64,000 nucleotides of DNA from Dryas octopetala (Eukaryota > Streptophyta > Magnoliopsida > Rosales > Rosaceae). The stretch is from assembly GCA_963921425.1 (NCBI GenBank), contig OY992836.1:17687614-17751613 (forward strand). The letters run 5' to 3'. This document shows positions 35,901-52,203 of the stretch, piece after piece. The translations under genes and the position numbers were made by a program. Every line of letters starts with the position of its first letter. Position 1 is the stretch's first letter. Below the pieces are notes generated by a model that was not told the origin of the DNA, ran no database searches, and worked only from the letters and a program-made list of their open reading frames with translations.

Positions 35901-37148
35901 ATAGAGCATATGCATAGCTGTAATCAACATCATAATTTCATTTCCAAATCAAAACATAATTTAGCTAATGCAAGTCAGTTAAGCATAACTTAATCAAGCT
36001 AAAAAATGTTTCAATAATTCTATAGATAGAGTGGAAACAGATAACAAACAAAGCAATGTACCAACACTAACCTCTAGAATCTCATGGGTCCTTTTCATGT
36101 TAAGTGAAAGCGGCTCTTCAAACCTCAACTTGACCACTTCATCGACCTTCCACTTCTCATGTATAGTATCCACCAATGCCTGTGTGATACCAGTAGCTCC
36201 AACTTTTATCCTCTCCAGCATCCTCAAAGAAACATTCCTCAGCCTTTGCAACTCATGCTCCGGAAGCATTCTCTCCACCAAATTCGTGTTACTCCACTTT
36301 TTCCTTATCTTATCAACTTCCCCAGAACCCAAATCAACTTCTCTCTTCCAAGGCAATCGAATAGAACCACGAGAATCACAACGGGAACTTTCAACATTTT
36401 CATCATTTTGACCATTCCCGGATGGGGTTTCATCCAAAGAAACGCCATTTAAGCCTTTTGAAATCATTGTATCCTCCTCTTTCGCAACCCCAATTGAAAA
36501 TCCACCAATTTTCCAATCATTTTCTCTCTTCAATTTGCTATTATTATCAAATTCTGGCTCAAAGCTTTTCGCTTTTTCAACGACAGCACTTGCAGTACTA
36601 TCAATCTCATTGTGCCCAACAAACCCATCAACATTTTCACCTTGTGCACCACTGTGCTGTGAGGTTTCAGGCTGAGAATCAACCCGGGGCTTAATGGGTT
36701 TGCTTCCATGAGCCCAAGGAGCATTAACTATACGGTTTGGCAAAGAAAAACTCACTGTCTGCTTCACCGGTTCAGACACACGAACCCCAGAAGATTGCTT
36801 TACTTCCTTCTCCTCTTCTTCTTGTTCTAGTTCCTGCTGTTTTTGCCAGGGAAATTTGTCTCTTGGGGAATCGACTTTCATGGACCATTTCTCCTGAATT
36901 TGCTGAAAGAAGCTCGGCTTGGGCTTCCTCTTCTTCTTTGAGGGCTCAAAATCTAGTTTGATCCTCTGGGGTTGCTGCTGCTGAGTCTCAACTTGGACAG
37001 TCTTACACGAAACTCTGAACCTGAGAGCTCTGGAAGAAGAGCGTGTTTGATGCTGTAGAAGAACAAAGTAGAGAGAATGAGGCGCATGGAAACCGCAAGT
37101 AGAGGAACTAGCAGTAGATGGGTTCACTGAAATCAGTGACAGCGCCAT
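32980..37148 (-). CDS. CFM3: CRM-domain organelle intron splicing factor (CFM3-like)
   Basis: Nine exons on the minus strand: 37148-36072, 35820-35340, 35253-35123, 34893-34543, 34394-34238, 34163-33871, 33782-33723, 33637-33545, 33078-32980; 913 aa. The Ser-rich, acid-free start ([19 protein letters not shown]) looks like a plastid transit peptide. Three CRM RNA-binding domains follow. The first is at about 300-385 ([16 protein letters not shown]), the second at about 497-590 ([19 protein letters not shown]) and the third at about 712-815 ([20 protein letters not shown]). Each has the GxxG-like loop. The tail is acidic ([15 protein letters not shown]). Three CRM domains with this spacing fit CFM3, which helps splice group II introns in chloroplasts and perhaps mitochondria; CFM2 has four. 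The first in-frame ATG (37148) was chosen. Confidence 0.9.
35049..35068. repeat. GT microsatellite in a CFM3 intron
   Basis: A run of about nine GT units lies in the third intron, between exons ending at 35123 and starting at 34893. It does not reach a splice site. Confidence 0.85.
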
Positions 37149-40100
37149 GACAATAGCAATGGTCTTCAATATCTTTGCCTTCTAAATACCACACTACAGA
37201 TGATATGGTTTTGGGCTCAAGACCATGATGGGTGAGTTTGAAGCAAGAGCCCAAACCTCATATTAAAACCCAATTGGGCTCTTTAAGAGCTAATGGACAG
37301 CAGGGTTTGGGCTTTCAATGAACTTCAACCTATTTTGGATTGGGCCTTGAGTTGAGCCCATTTGAAATTTTAACAATATTTTTTTTCTATAAAGAAACAA
37401 AAAGTAGCTAGTACAGTTAATGTTTTTTTTTTTTTGGTCTGAAAGTAGTACGGTTACTTTCATATCAGTTCATACTGCATATGGAGGCCTTTTGAGTTAT
37501 TTTATTATTTTCACATGGTGATAGAATTTTATATTATTTATGGGGCAGCTGCGCAGAGCTAAGAGGGGACTGTCATCATTATGTCAGTAAAGCAAAGTAT
37601 ACATATATATTTATATAAATTATTTAATTGATATATAAATGCTTTTTCATTTTGTCAAGATCTTAATAATTTACAGAGTGTGAATGTCTGGATCCTGTCT
37701 AGCAAAAATCAACGAAGACAGAAAGAGAAGACATAAAATACCAAATTTTATGTCTCCTAGTCGCCTGCAAGCTGCAATTCAGTCGGCCAGACCTTGTACA
37801 TCGTCAAGTTCTATAATAAACTAATATGATATATATGCTTAGCTCACCTTGAGGCCACAAACTCACAAAGCACCCCTTAATTTGTGTAAATATATATGTT
37901 AATTACGTACTATTCATATTTATCACTTTTCTATACAGTGGCATCAATAAGGTACCAACTATATATCAACTATATATGACAATTCGAAACTCGAATTTAT
38001 GTATCAACTAATTATTAGTTTAGTTGTATTTATTTTCATTATATTGAATGCAGTGTTAAGTTAGAATGTTCTCCCCTCACCAAAATATCTGCGTCTTTGT
38101 GTCATTGTTGTTAAACCCTCAAATCTCTCCAAAAAGTCTGCATCCTTTGTCCTATTGTTGTTAGACCCTTTAAAGCTCAAATCCTCAAAAGCACCTTTTA
38201 AGTTCATCCGGATGAAAGTATAGACAAAAAGAAAAGCAGAATTATACTTGGAGTGTAATCATAAAGTCTTATTTGACAACATTATATAATGCTTTAAGTG
38301 ACAATGGAAGAACTATTATATGTGTCGGTGATCAATACCTTTTTCTCACAACCACAATAATAAAAGGCATGTATATATTGTAAAACAAATATTACATATG
38401 TATATATATATAGAGAAATATTCTCCAAATTAACGATTTTGAGCAATTATTCAATGCTTATTGGATAGAATATGTAATTACCTAATTAGACAATGCATTC
38501 ACTCATTATATTAAATTTAACTACTGAATGTAATAGGTGCTCAAAATTGTTCAAAATTTGTTTTTATACATGTAATTGGCACATATGATATATATTTTGT
38601 TTTTTTGCCGTGGGATATTTTTCTGACACACTTGTTTTATTGGTTAACGAAAAAGGAAAATAATGCATTTTTCGTGGCTAGCTTGTCTTATGTGAGAACG
38701 TGCAAACAGAAGCACATGAGTGGGAGACGCAAAAGGGAGAGGACGGTGTCCTTGGTTTCCGAAAACGGTAACTTTAAAAGATCTGCATTTGTTTTTGGCG
38801 AGACACACAATATCTTAAGAATCTGTATAATTCACTCCACGCATTTAATTGCTTTTCTCCTGTGAGACTGTCTGCAGCCAAATTTCCTTAATTATATATA
38901 GTAATAAAGTAGGAAAACATATTCATTAGTTTTGAGCAACTGGATGCCAAGTCAAAATTTTATGGTAGCTCAATCCACAAAAAAAAAAAAGGAAATTATG
39001 GTGGCTCAGTGGCTGCATATATATATATATATATTATGATAGTCTTGATGTCTCGTGTATTTGGTGCAGGCTGCAATAAGACCTGGAAACATTCTTTCTT
39101 TGCGATTTATTAACAAAATCCAGCTGTGTTTGGCTGCTCTCATGAGAAAGTATTCAATACAAAAATAGAAGAAAAAAACCATGGGACCAGTTATGCATCC
39201 CATCATGAGATATAATGTCGTACCTTAATGTATAAAGTAATAAAACTATGACATACAATTAAGTTTAAAGTTTTGTTTTTTTTACTTTGGAGAGGGAATA
39301 TTTGAACCTTGCGCCTGGTCTAATTTTAACTTTTACCTCACTCATTCTCATCATTTGAGCTAACTCAAAAAACATTATGTTTAAATTAATTATTGAGATA
39401 AAAATTATACATTGGAAAGATATAGTCTTAGGTTTATAAAAGTTGGACTTCTCCACTCATGGTATTATAGCCAGACAATACATGCGTTAAAGCTCTGCCC
39501 ACATATCATATTTGAGTAATGTCACATGTGTGAGGGCATATCTATAGGAGAAAAACCAATTTAAAATAAGTGAATAGGGCCGACACTCTAGCTATAAGCG
39601 AACAACCTTTTTAGTTAGGTTTGTTACATTATGAATTTTAAGGATGGATTTTGTTCTTTTTTTGTGATCCATGAATTATTTTTGGTGGAATTATTCGAGA
39701 AGAACGATTTTGATATAGCTGTTATATATGAGTGGTCCCATATTAATTGGGTTGGCATGCATATGTTGAAATAAAGCACAGTCGTTTTCATGGACATTGA
39801 TTAAGTGAAGAAATTAAATCAATTATTCTTTCTGTATGCACGTGAACGTGAATAATTCAAGAAAAGATAAGCCACATTTTTTAGCTTTAGTCCACGTGAT
39901 ATAGAATGTTGGATGAGGTTTTTGAGTTTTAATTCACGTGCTATGTGAATGACTGAATGTGATCGATGGATGGGATAAATTACAGATTCTATGTTAAAAT
40001 CTATATGTAATTAAGAAAAAAAAAAAAAAAAAAAAGATGCCACATATCTGATAATTCTAAGCTAAATCTTCATGACCCAAACTAAGGCACATACGACAAA

Positions 40101-40164
40101 AAGACTAATATATGCTACCTTTCTAAATGAACAAAATAAAATCTAAAATAGGAATTATTTATTT
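37149..40164. other. Intergenic region
   Basis: CFM3 promoter and leader lie in the first few hundred bases, and part of the CKX3-like 3' UTR is near 40164. The rest is AT-rich with scattered TA runs and an A tract near 40015. No gene is supported; the longest frame (38605-38865) has no recognisable feature. Confidence 0.45.
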
Positions 40165-43222
<3,058 letters not shown>

Positions 43223-43330
43223 TTAGTAGGACCCATTTTTATATAATGAGATGGTGTTGTGGCCTAACACGTATTCCCTCTTTCAAAGTTGCGCACGGAC
43301 GAGACACGTGATCGACTTTGGATTCATCAT

Positions 43331-43613
43331 TCTCCAGTTTGATATTGCTTTTAAAATTGGTAAAAACGTTTTTAGATTAATAAAAATAATTTTAATTATG
43401 TCTAATATAAATAAATAAAAGTACTTCTGGGTTATAAAAGCTTTTTCAAGTGATTTTTTGAAAAGCATATGTCAAATACTTCCTTAAGAAATACTTTCAA
43501 GTGCTTTTGTATGAAACACTTGAAATTTATATATACTTATAAGCAGAAGCGCTTCCAACAAAAGCGTTATTGATTATGAACGCTTCTAAAAAATAATACC
43601 AAACATGCCCTTT
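43331..43613. mobile_element. MITE-like element with TTTGGTATT-type ends
   Basis: The left end CCAGTTTGATATTGCTTTT mirrors the right end AAAAAATAATACCAAACATG over about 20 bp with mismatches. The interior has further AGCGCTT and AAGCG inverted bits. It is about 280 bp with no coding capacity. The ends suit the PIF/Harbinger or hAT groups, but no clean target duplication is visible. Confidence 0.45.
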
Positions 43614-44427
43614 CTTTTCTTCTTCTTTCTTTTCCTTCCAAACTAATGAATTATTCATGTTAAGGAATTAATTAATGAGTTTCACTTATTACCCGTTTTG
43701 TATGTGTTTCAATAGCCTTTACTAAAATAATATATGATGATCGATGAAGATTCCTAGCACCCACAGAAATTAATTCTACTTCCATAAATAATCTTGTGGG
43801 CCAATTGGAGGGCTCAGATTTCTTCATCCGTGGGCCAATTTGAAGACCAAACCCGATGCATTTCGGCCGTTGGATTGTGATCTTCCAGTCAAGAAACTTC
43901 TAGTTTGGTCAATTTATATTGTGTGCAATTGTTATTTAAATATTTATTATTAGGACTTAGAATGGTCTTTGATTTTTTATATTTAAGGATGGATATGGTG
44001 GTCAACGGAATCATCAAAAGGATCTTTTAAGATTTCCTTTTTGGGTTTAGAGAGGATTCTGATGAATCAAGGCAATCGTTTGATTTTGAGATGCATGGAT
44101 TTAATTTGACAATTTGTAACAAAACAAATGTGGGAGACATACATCACAAATTTTCTTCAAGCAAAGATTTGTTGTGTGTATCTTGAGCTACAAGTGATGG
44201 GTCAAAGTCAATTAGGGATATAATTAACCAGTCCATGTTTGTCACATAAGTCATTCGAATTTTCATTGTTTTCCAATGGTGTAATTACATGGTAATTTCC
44301 AGCAAAACATACAACAAAATGGAAAACAATCCAAAAACGTTTCTTACTGCATGTTTTCGAGCTTCAATCTTTAACCATGCATAAAACTTGGCTTAATAAA
44401 ATGTCAACAAGTATAAACCACCGCAAC

Positions 44428-44463
<36 letters not shown>

Positions 44464-45353
44464 TACCACATATACTAATCACATTACTTATTATATTTCT
44501 TATGTACAGATGTATAATTCACATGATACTTACATATGGAAGTGGGTCACGTACTCTTTAATTTTTATGAGAGACTAGATAGATGTGTGCAAATGTGAAT
44601 TATGTGATAGTGACTTAAAAGAAAAGTGCGATACAATCGATGAGAATAATATGTAATTACTATATCATCCCTAATTTTTAAATTTAGTATTATAAATGTT
44701 TAAAATAATAAGAATATACTTGATATTTCTTCTGTCATATATGATTAACAAGGTAATTAAGTTCTAGCTCTAAATAATATACAAATATGGTAAGGAATGT
44801 GATTAGCAAATATATGGTGATCCATTTCAGCATCTTGCATGCTCTTATAAAAATATAGCAAGAAAACAATAGCATGCCATGCACACGCGAGAATCTATTA
44901 TATAATTCACCACAATTTGGGCCCTGCCTGTTTAGTTGTACCATGGCGTGTACAAGTTTATATATATATTGATGCTTGCAACGGAAACATACATATTATA
45001 TAGAATTAAAAGAATGAACCAAATAGTAAATTACTTATACTATTCTAGCTGTGTACTTATAGAATTGTTCATTTTGGTCAGATTGTACCCTTATAACACG
45101 TCATGGTTATATAAATAGCCAAAGATAATCTTTGACCTAAAGATCTCACAGGTAGCAAAATCTATTGGATGTAAAGACCTTCCACCATGCATGCTGACGG
45201 GGCACCATTAATTCATCCGTATTTTATCAAGTGTCCATTAATATAAACAGTAAAACAGGTACTGACAACTTTTTTTCTTAATCAAACACATCCAAAACTC
45301 CATTATTTCTTTGCGGGCCACATTCTATAAAAATCCAACAGCTCATTCTTATT
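43614..45353. other. Intergenic region with poly-A tract
   Basis: AT-rich. A 28-base A tract at 44431-44458 may mark a retroposed end, but I cannot recognise a body on either side. No gene is supported. Confidence 0.4.
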
Positions 45354-45772
45354 TTGCGGGCCACATGCTACAAACTTGCTAAATCCATGCGCAACCTTGT
45401 TTCACTTGCATCTACACTTGATATGCAGTTTCACCTATCTACACATAATCTGCAGTTTCACCTGCATCTACAAATGATCTGCAGTTGTAACTTCAATAAA
45501 CTGCAGTTTCAGTTCACTTACAGCGTTCCAAAAATTGTAGTTTCAGAAGTGAGCTTAAAAAGAAACTATAGTTGAAATTAGTAACTACAACTGCAAGTTT
45601 GCAAGTCTGCAATAAATTGCAGTTTCACTTGCAATTAGTAACTGCAGTTGCAAACTGCAAGCTTGCAACTCTAATAAACTGCAGTTAGTAACTGCAATTC
45701 CAATAAACTGCAGTTTCAGTTCACATACAACGTTCAAGAAATTGCAGTTTCGGAAAATGAGCTTAAAAAAAA
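45354..45772. repeat. Repeat region built on ACTGCAGTTTCA
   Basis: The motif ACTGCAGTTTCA and close variants occur about a dozen times in both orientations. Two longer copies starting AACTGCAGTTTCAGTTCAC lie about 208 bases apart (from 45498 and 45706) and continue through a GAGCTTAAAAA stretch. This could be the subterminal repeat region of a DNA transposon, but I cannot place its ends. Confidence 0.65.
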
Positions 45773-45870
45773 AAATCAAGAACTTTCTACTGATAAGAAA
45801 TCAAAGTAGGAGTCTACCATAAGCTGTGATCATGCCCAATCGAGGAGAAGCCAGAGTGGTCAAAGCAGAT

Positions 45871-46092
45871 TTAAAAGGCTTCGATCAAGCTCGGATCGAG
45901 CAGATCCATTGCTTCTTGGTCGGCGTTGAGATTTTCAAGGCCGTTGACAGCAGCGCTGCTCATGGTGGTGGTGGTGTTCGTCCCAGAGGTGCTTGCTTTG
46001 CGAAGAAGAAGAACAAGAAGAACAAGAAGATGATGAAGAGGAAAGAGAAGAGAGACATACCGAGGGGAGAGAGAGAAGAAAGAGAAAGACAA
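45871..46092 (-). pseudogene. Possible gene fragment of unknown family
   Basis: The distal part of a minus-strand frame reads MSSAAVNGLENLNADQEAMD, then LLDPSLIEAF and a stop, with coding-like composition. The preceding part is low-complexity from a GA-rich tract. On the plus strand a longer Lys/Arg-rich frame overlaps (45826-46131). I do not recognise either. It sits next to the ACTGCAG repeat region, so it may be sequence captured by an element. Confidence 0.3.
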
Positions 46093-46131
46093 AAAAGAAA
46101 TAAAATGACAATTGATCAGATTTCAAAATAA

Positions 46132-48212
46132 GCTACCTAAGCTGTAACTTACCTTGTTGTTAAATAAAATTAATTGATGTACTGGAGAGTAAAAATAATA
46201 AGTAAAATGTAGCTTAGGATAATTAATTCTTTTATCAATAGCTAGCTCAATACTATCTAGCATATATATTCGCCTTAAACAAATAGTACTATATATATAC
46301 AGCATGTATGCATATAGATGATATATGTTTAATTTCTTTCCAAATTAACTGTTTGCCAACAATGCAACATGTTTATTTTGTCAAACTGTTAATTCAGATT
46401 ATCAAAGAACCAAATAAATCAATAATTTAGATTCATAATCTTACAATATAAAGAAAACAGTTCCATATACAGCATATATAATTAAAAATGCATGTAATTA
46501 ATTTTTGAGACACGCATGTGCAGCATGGTTAGATGTCTAACCTAGGCATATATCCCTAATGAAGCTAAATTGATGTTATTAAATCACTAATTAATTATTA
46601 AATAAGTTGTGTGTACATATAACCAAGTTGATAGTTTATCAAGTTAATTAGCTTACTTAGTGAAATAATATAATATATATATATATCTATATAAATACAT
46701 ATATAACACCAGAAAAAGGTTCATGAAAACAACTAAGCATACCTGCCCACATGAATAAACAGTGATAGTTAGGTCTTTCTACCAAACATTAGGGATGGAG
46801 GAAAAAAAGGCAGAAAAGATTGGTTGTATATACATTATATATATATATATATATTACGTAGAAAATACTGAAATAACGATCATTAGCCATTCCTTTATGA
46901 ATTCATACATATATGGACAGTTGAGAAAACAAATCATGAACTGTAAATTAAATGGAAGAGATTGAGATTTGAGAACTAGAAGACAGCTAGTCGATCAAGA
47001 GACTTTGGCACTGCCTTAATTAATTAGCAGAATCTGATAGTTAAGTTAATTAGAATCAAGTGTATATATATGAAGAGCATTAAGTACTAGCTTTCTGAAT
47101 AATTTGTTTTCCTTCAATTCAGTTTCTGAATAATTTTCTTTTTAATTTTTCCTCTTTTCAGAATCTGATATATAGTTCAAGTCACATCCGACCGGTGAGG
47201 ACTCTAGTTGCTTCAACTGTGTGATTGTCGTAGTTAATTAGAACATGACAGGAAGTAATAGGTTTGTTTGTCTGATTAGGTGACATATCTGATTTTTAGG
47301 ATTCTAGCTATCTAGCTCGCTAGAATTGCATGCCTTGTGGGACTATAGTTGCTTGAGCGGATATTTGTTTGATTATTGAAATTTTTCTAATTTGATGATT
47401 GATTTGCTGAATCGAGGTCGAGTTTGACCAGGTAGCTAGGAGTCTTGACTTGACCCCAACCAATTGGATGATGCTGATTATTTGGATGGAGTAATTAAGT
47501 ATCATCTAATAAGCTAGTCTTTTGCACCATCTAAACATTTAGCGAATCGTGACAATTATTCACATTAACAACATTTGAACTAATTGCATACATATTGTTG
47601 ACAATAATTAGTAGAATCTCATCACATCGGAAATTCATAATTTTGCATAAAAATGTAACTAATTGATCTCTTCAATTTATTTACTACAAATTAATTTGGA
47701 TTAGTGTTGTTAGACAATGATTGTCAGACATATATATATCATGACAGACGGAAACAAATAAAATTGGAGTATGAATAATTCAAATTCAGTACCTCTTAGT
47801 TAAAAATAAAGCTCTAATACTATATTAGACAATCACTAATTTACTGTGTTCCAAAAATTTAAACTTTCAAAAATAAGCCAACAGTATATATCAAATTAAC
47901 AGATGCTCTAACTTTATGCATGCGTTTAAGTAAAGTTTGAGCTTAATCAATATGCATCAGCAGTAGTGCAGCTTGAGCATGGAACTCGACCAAGGTCAAG
48001 TCACAACCTTGAACTATAAATGATGACCCTAGTGTTGGGTGACAATTATATTTCACCAATATAAATTAATTCATTTGGCTGTCCAGCAGATATGAATCTG
48101 GACTAATTTTGTCAAATTGTGGACTTTAAAGGGATTTCAAGATTTTGCCTATCACTTGTAACAACGAAATGGCAATGCAGACTTGAGTTTGTGGATGCCA
48201 TACGCTTCCTTC

Positions 48213-48254
<42 letters not shown>

Positions 48255-48800
48255 TTCTTTCAGACAAACATGAATAATATAGGCCTCGTGGGGGGGACTG
48301 TCCAAAGATACTGAATATCTTTATGGGGATCCAAGTCAAATAGCCCAAAAGATAACGTGGTCCAAAGTTCAAACAAACAAGTGAAGAAGCATAGCAAGAG
48401 CATATATAATTGCACCCACAGCCAAATCCATGTCACATATATTTCGATTTGCTCTTACGTACTGCAATTATATATATTCGTCCGTATATACGTACGTGCA
48501 TGAACCATGAAGTTCGATCGAGGAAAACACTGCAAGTTCTATCGCACAAGGACTCTCGATCATCCACGCAGCCTACTCAGTCCTCATCATGCTTAACAAT
48601 TTGAGTACAGATTCTCTACACATCTTTTCTATGTCAATATAATGTTTATATTCAAAATTACGTCACTTCACGTTTTTCTTTTTTTCTTTGGCAGCAGTTC
48701 ACATGTTTCTTATTTGTTATATGAATTCCAAATATTAAATTCTTATGATGTTAGACTACTTAAAAACATATTCTATAATGTCTAACCTAAATATATATAC
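46132..48800. other. Intergenic region
   Basis: AT-rich with many TA runs and no gene. A pure GA tract lies at 48216-48252. A degenerate CTCTAATACTATA stretch at 47813-47825 recalls the primer-site edge of LTR elements but has no other support. Confidence 0.4.
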
Positions 48801-49202
48801 AAGGGTCTTCCAATAGGGGATCCCTTATTTAGAGTTAAATAAAGGATACCCCTATGGGGCCTACATGGTTCGTTTTGCGTAGATTCGAATTGTCTATTTT
48901 TTATATCTCAATTGATAGATCATTTCTGTAAACAAATCAATCAAATCGAAAATCGTTTACCTATTTGATTAAGCGGTCCAAGTTTAGGTATTTATAGACA
49001 AACTAGTTGTTCATCCATTTATTTGATCCAAATTAGATATCTTAAAAGTCTCCGATTTGACTGATTTTTTACAGAGATGATCTATTAATGAAGATGTAAA
49101 AAATGGACGATTTCGATCGACACAAAACGACCCGTATGGGCCCCACAGGGGAATCCCTCATTTAACACTAAATTATAAGGGATTCTTTATTGGAAGGCCT
49201 CT
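48801..49202. mobile_element. Fold-back MITE with inverted repeats of about 150 bp
   Basis: The left end AAGGGTCTTCCAATA... and the right end ...TATTGGAAGGCCTCT pair over about 150 bp. The pairing passes through an inner GGGGCC block and a CGTTTTG/CAAAACG block. The whole 400 bp can fold into one hairpin. It has no coding frame. Flanks are TA-rich, so the target duplication cannot be called. Confidence 0.7.
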
Positions 49203-49342
49203 TTATATATGTATATGCTTGTGTAGCTTAATTAGTATGTTTATGCGGGGTGCACATGCCTACATTACACGTACTTACGTGATGAGAACGAGAATAATAG
49301 AAGCGCTCGACTTGTCGTTTATATTTTTTTATGTACTGGGCA

Positions 49343-49590
49343 GATTGCTACTGTCAAACATTGAATATCATTATTACTGTTCGACAGTGGTAATTAGTAC
49401 GTAATAGCCATTGTTATTATTATAATGCCGATGAATGTGACTCCATAAGTTTGAATTTTGTGTTTTATTAGTTTTTGACATGTTTATGTAAGAAAAGAAC
49501 AAAAGGTATATCAATAAGTATCATTTTTATACAGTAATATATAGCCACTGTTGTACAGTGGCAATGATCGATGCTGTTGAACAATAGCTA
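49343..49590. repeat. Dispersed hairpins of the ATTGCTACTGT type
   Basis: GATTGCTACTGTCAAAC, ATTACTGTTCGACAGTGGTAAT and GCCACTGTTGTACAGTGGC occur within 250 bases. Each is an inverted repeat or half of one. They share the core of the hairpin array at 56.4-57.0 kb and look like a diverged relative of it. Confidence 0.55.
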
Positions 49591-50304
49591 TTTTCTAAAA
49601 ACGCGAAAGAAGAAAAAAAGCGCCGAGCGCTCAGCTCATTAAAGTGAATCAGTCTTTCACCGTATTTTTGCAAGTAAACCGTCCAATTATGAGCTTTTTG
49701 TTTTTGAACTTAAAAAAAAAAAAAAGACAAAATAATAATGTTGATGATATACCAAGTTTGACAAACTGAACCCACATCATGAGGACGTTGCTCGTAAAAC
49801 CATCATAACTCCGGTACTTGATGCTGTCTGTATTATGGACGTACTTTAGGAAACAGTGGTATATAATTGAGCGGACAACATGGAGCTTCCATACATGCAT
49901 CCTTCAAAGAAATATATATATATATGTTATAATCATCAATGTGAAGAGAAAATTTCAATCATTAAGCTTTTGGCCTCCCCACTTTCCATAAATGATGCTT
50001 TATGTTTTATAGCTTTTGCCCTCCCCCTAGTAGCAAAATCTGGCTCCCCCCTGCATACATGCGAACAAATGATCGACTTGCTACTTCATACTGCATATAT
50101 ATACATGAGAAAATTTCAATAATTAAGTTTTTGTGTGATTCATATTAAAGCAACCTATACGTACGTACTTCAATATGGCATCGATCCACACCGCCACAAA
50201 TGTGTTGTGTTTATACATTAATTTATATATTCAAAGCTCGACTTTCAAAATCATATATTTTTGATTCCTTGTAGTATATTGGTGGATCTCTACAGTCATA
50301 GAGC

Positions 50305-50356
<52 letters not shown>

Positions 50357-51120
50357 AGGACATCCTCATGGACCTCATTACATAATTATCTATATATATA
50401 AATCGAATTTTAGGTGGTGGGGATATGGAGGGGTTGAGTTGTTGTTCTAGTGGAATTTGCGATCAATCACAAAGCAGGCGTGCATGTCACATGTCAGTCA
50501 ATCTACATATATATATATATTAATTATGAGAGTGGTACGTGGTCAGTTTAATTATATAGGAATAGATATATGAGAGTATCAATCAATTTAATGTACTGTA
50601 GTACAACATGCGTATCCAATATGATCCAGAATTCCAAGAGATCGAGATTTGTTTCCATGAAGTCCACATGTAATTAGATACTGCGATCGATATCTTAGTA
50701 GCCTGTCAGTCCTCAGATCCTCGATTTACAATTCCACATGTTCTTGTCATGCATTTTATTTCTCTCTGGCAACAAGTCTTTCGATCAGTACGTACCCAAT
50801 GGTGGTTGGTTTTGCTGTTCATCTTGTGAGTTGTCTAGTGTGTATGTACGTGATGACCAGCTGATCGATTTAATTTGTCAGTGATCAGTTGGTTCCTTCC
50901 TACGTGTAGTCGTGTATACTACTGTACCCCATTTTCTGTTCTATCTTTAGTGACACTAGCTTTTGGGTCACTGTCTGACTGTGTTCCCTTTTCATATCAC
51001 CCCTGCTTAAATATGTGTATGCTTCCTTGCCCTCCTTGCCCTCCATCACAGTAACACAGTAACACACTGTATCTTTGAAGATGCGCACCAAATCAAAGTT
51101 TTGATACTACATAGTACATA
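49591..51120. other. Intergenic region
   Basis: AT-rich with a 44-base TA run at 50308-50351. No gene or clear element. Confidence 0.4.
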
Positions 51121-51943
51121 AAAAGGCTTTTTTACTGTTTATTCATATAAATTTTAAGTTCGATCTCATTTCACCTCCTACAAAAAGTTATGTCAATTTA
51201 CCACTTAAATAAAAAATTTGTTGCAATGTACCACCTTGAGCTCATTCTGTCTAAATTTCTATTAAAAATAATGGTGTTTTGGTTTTTTCACATCAGGTTT
51301 CTATTAAAGTGCAGAGAGTGAGAAAAAGAGAGAGAGAGAGAGAGAGAAACAAAAAGACTATAAAAAAAAAAAAACAGAAATATGCCCACGAAAATCACCG
51401 AACCGGGGGCCGACGAAGTCGCTGACACCGCTTGCGCGGATTTGGTGATTTTTGCATCCATTTTTAGAGAGAGATATAGAGAGAGAGAGAGAGAGAGTTG
51501 TAGGGGAGGCCGACAAGGTGCACGTGGGAGAGGTTGCCGGCCATATAGGAGAGATCGGGTGTTGGGTAGTTGCCGTTGAGGTGGCCGGAAATGGGGTGGT
51601 GTGAAGGGATGAAGAGGGTGCTAGGTAGTTTTAGTAAAATAATGAGATTTAGAAATGCATGTGCATAAAGTTTGTGGGGGTATAGAGTGGAGTTTGTTGG
51701 GTATGAATAGAAGCACTCCCTAAATAAACATCATGGGGATCCAAAAAGACAAAAATATTCCTTAAAAGGGAGTCACATGTGGAGCACATGATTTTTTTTA
51801 ACGAAGTTAAGACGTAATGAGGGTCATGCAGTACCATTGTAACAAATTTTTATTTAGATGGTAAATTGACCCAATTTTGTTTAGGTGGTAAAGTAAAATC
51901 GAGTGTAAAGTTTAGATGAATAAATAATAATTAAAAGCCTATT
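51121..51943. mobile_element. MULE-like element with GC-rich interior
   Basis: The two ends, about 120 bp each, are inverted copies: AAAAGGCTTTTTTACTG... on the left and ...TAATTAAAAGCCTATT on the right. Inner parts such as GTCAATTTACCA and TGGTAAATTGAC also match. The interior (about 51380-51640) is much richer in G and C than the ends and includes a GA tract. That pattern is known from Pack-MULEs carrying captured gene pieces. The interior frame is not recognisable. No clear 9-bp duplication is visible. Confidence 0.6.
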
Positions 51944-52163
51944 AAAAAACAAAACAACAAAATGTGATACAAATAGCTAGTTTTATTCACAAATTAAAGG
52001 CACAAGATTATAGACGACTATATGTGTACATATCTTTAATTACTTTCACGTGCTCAAGTAGTACACATGATTAAGTACATATACCAGTCTTATTATAATT
52101 TGTAGGTAACATATTCATGCACACACATGCATCTTGCAAATACTAATTAGATAATATTCCTAG

Positions 52164-52203
<40 letters not shown>

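Noticed and set aside
39450-39475. TGGTATTATAGCC, similar to an LTR primer-binding site
   Set aside because: Degenerate, with no terminal repeats or target duplication.
47813-47835. CTCTAATACTATA, inverted primer-site-like motif
   Set aside because: Degenerate and without a recognisable pair of terminal repeats.
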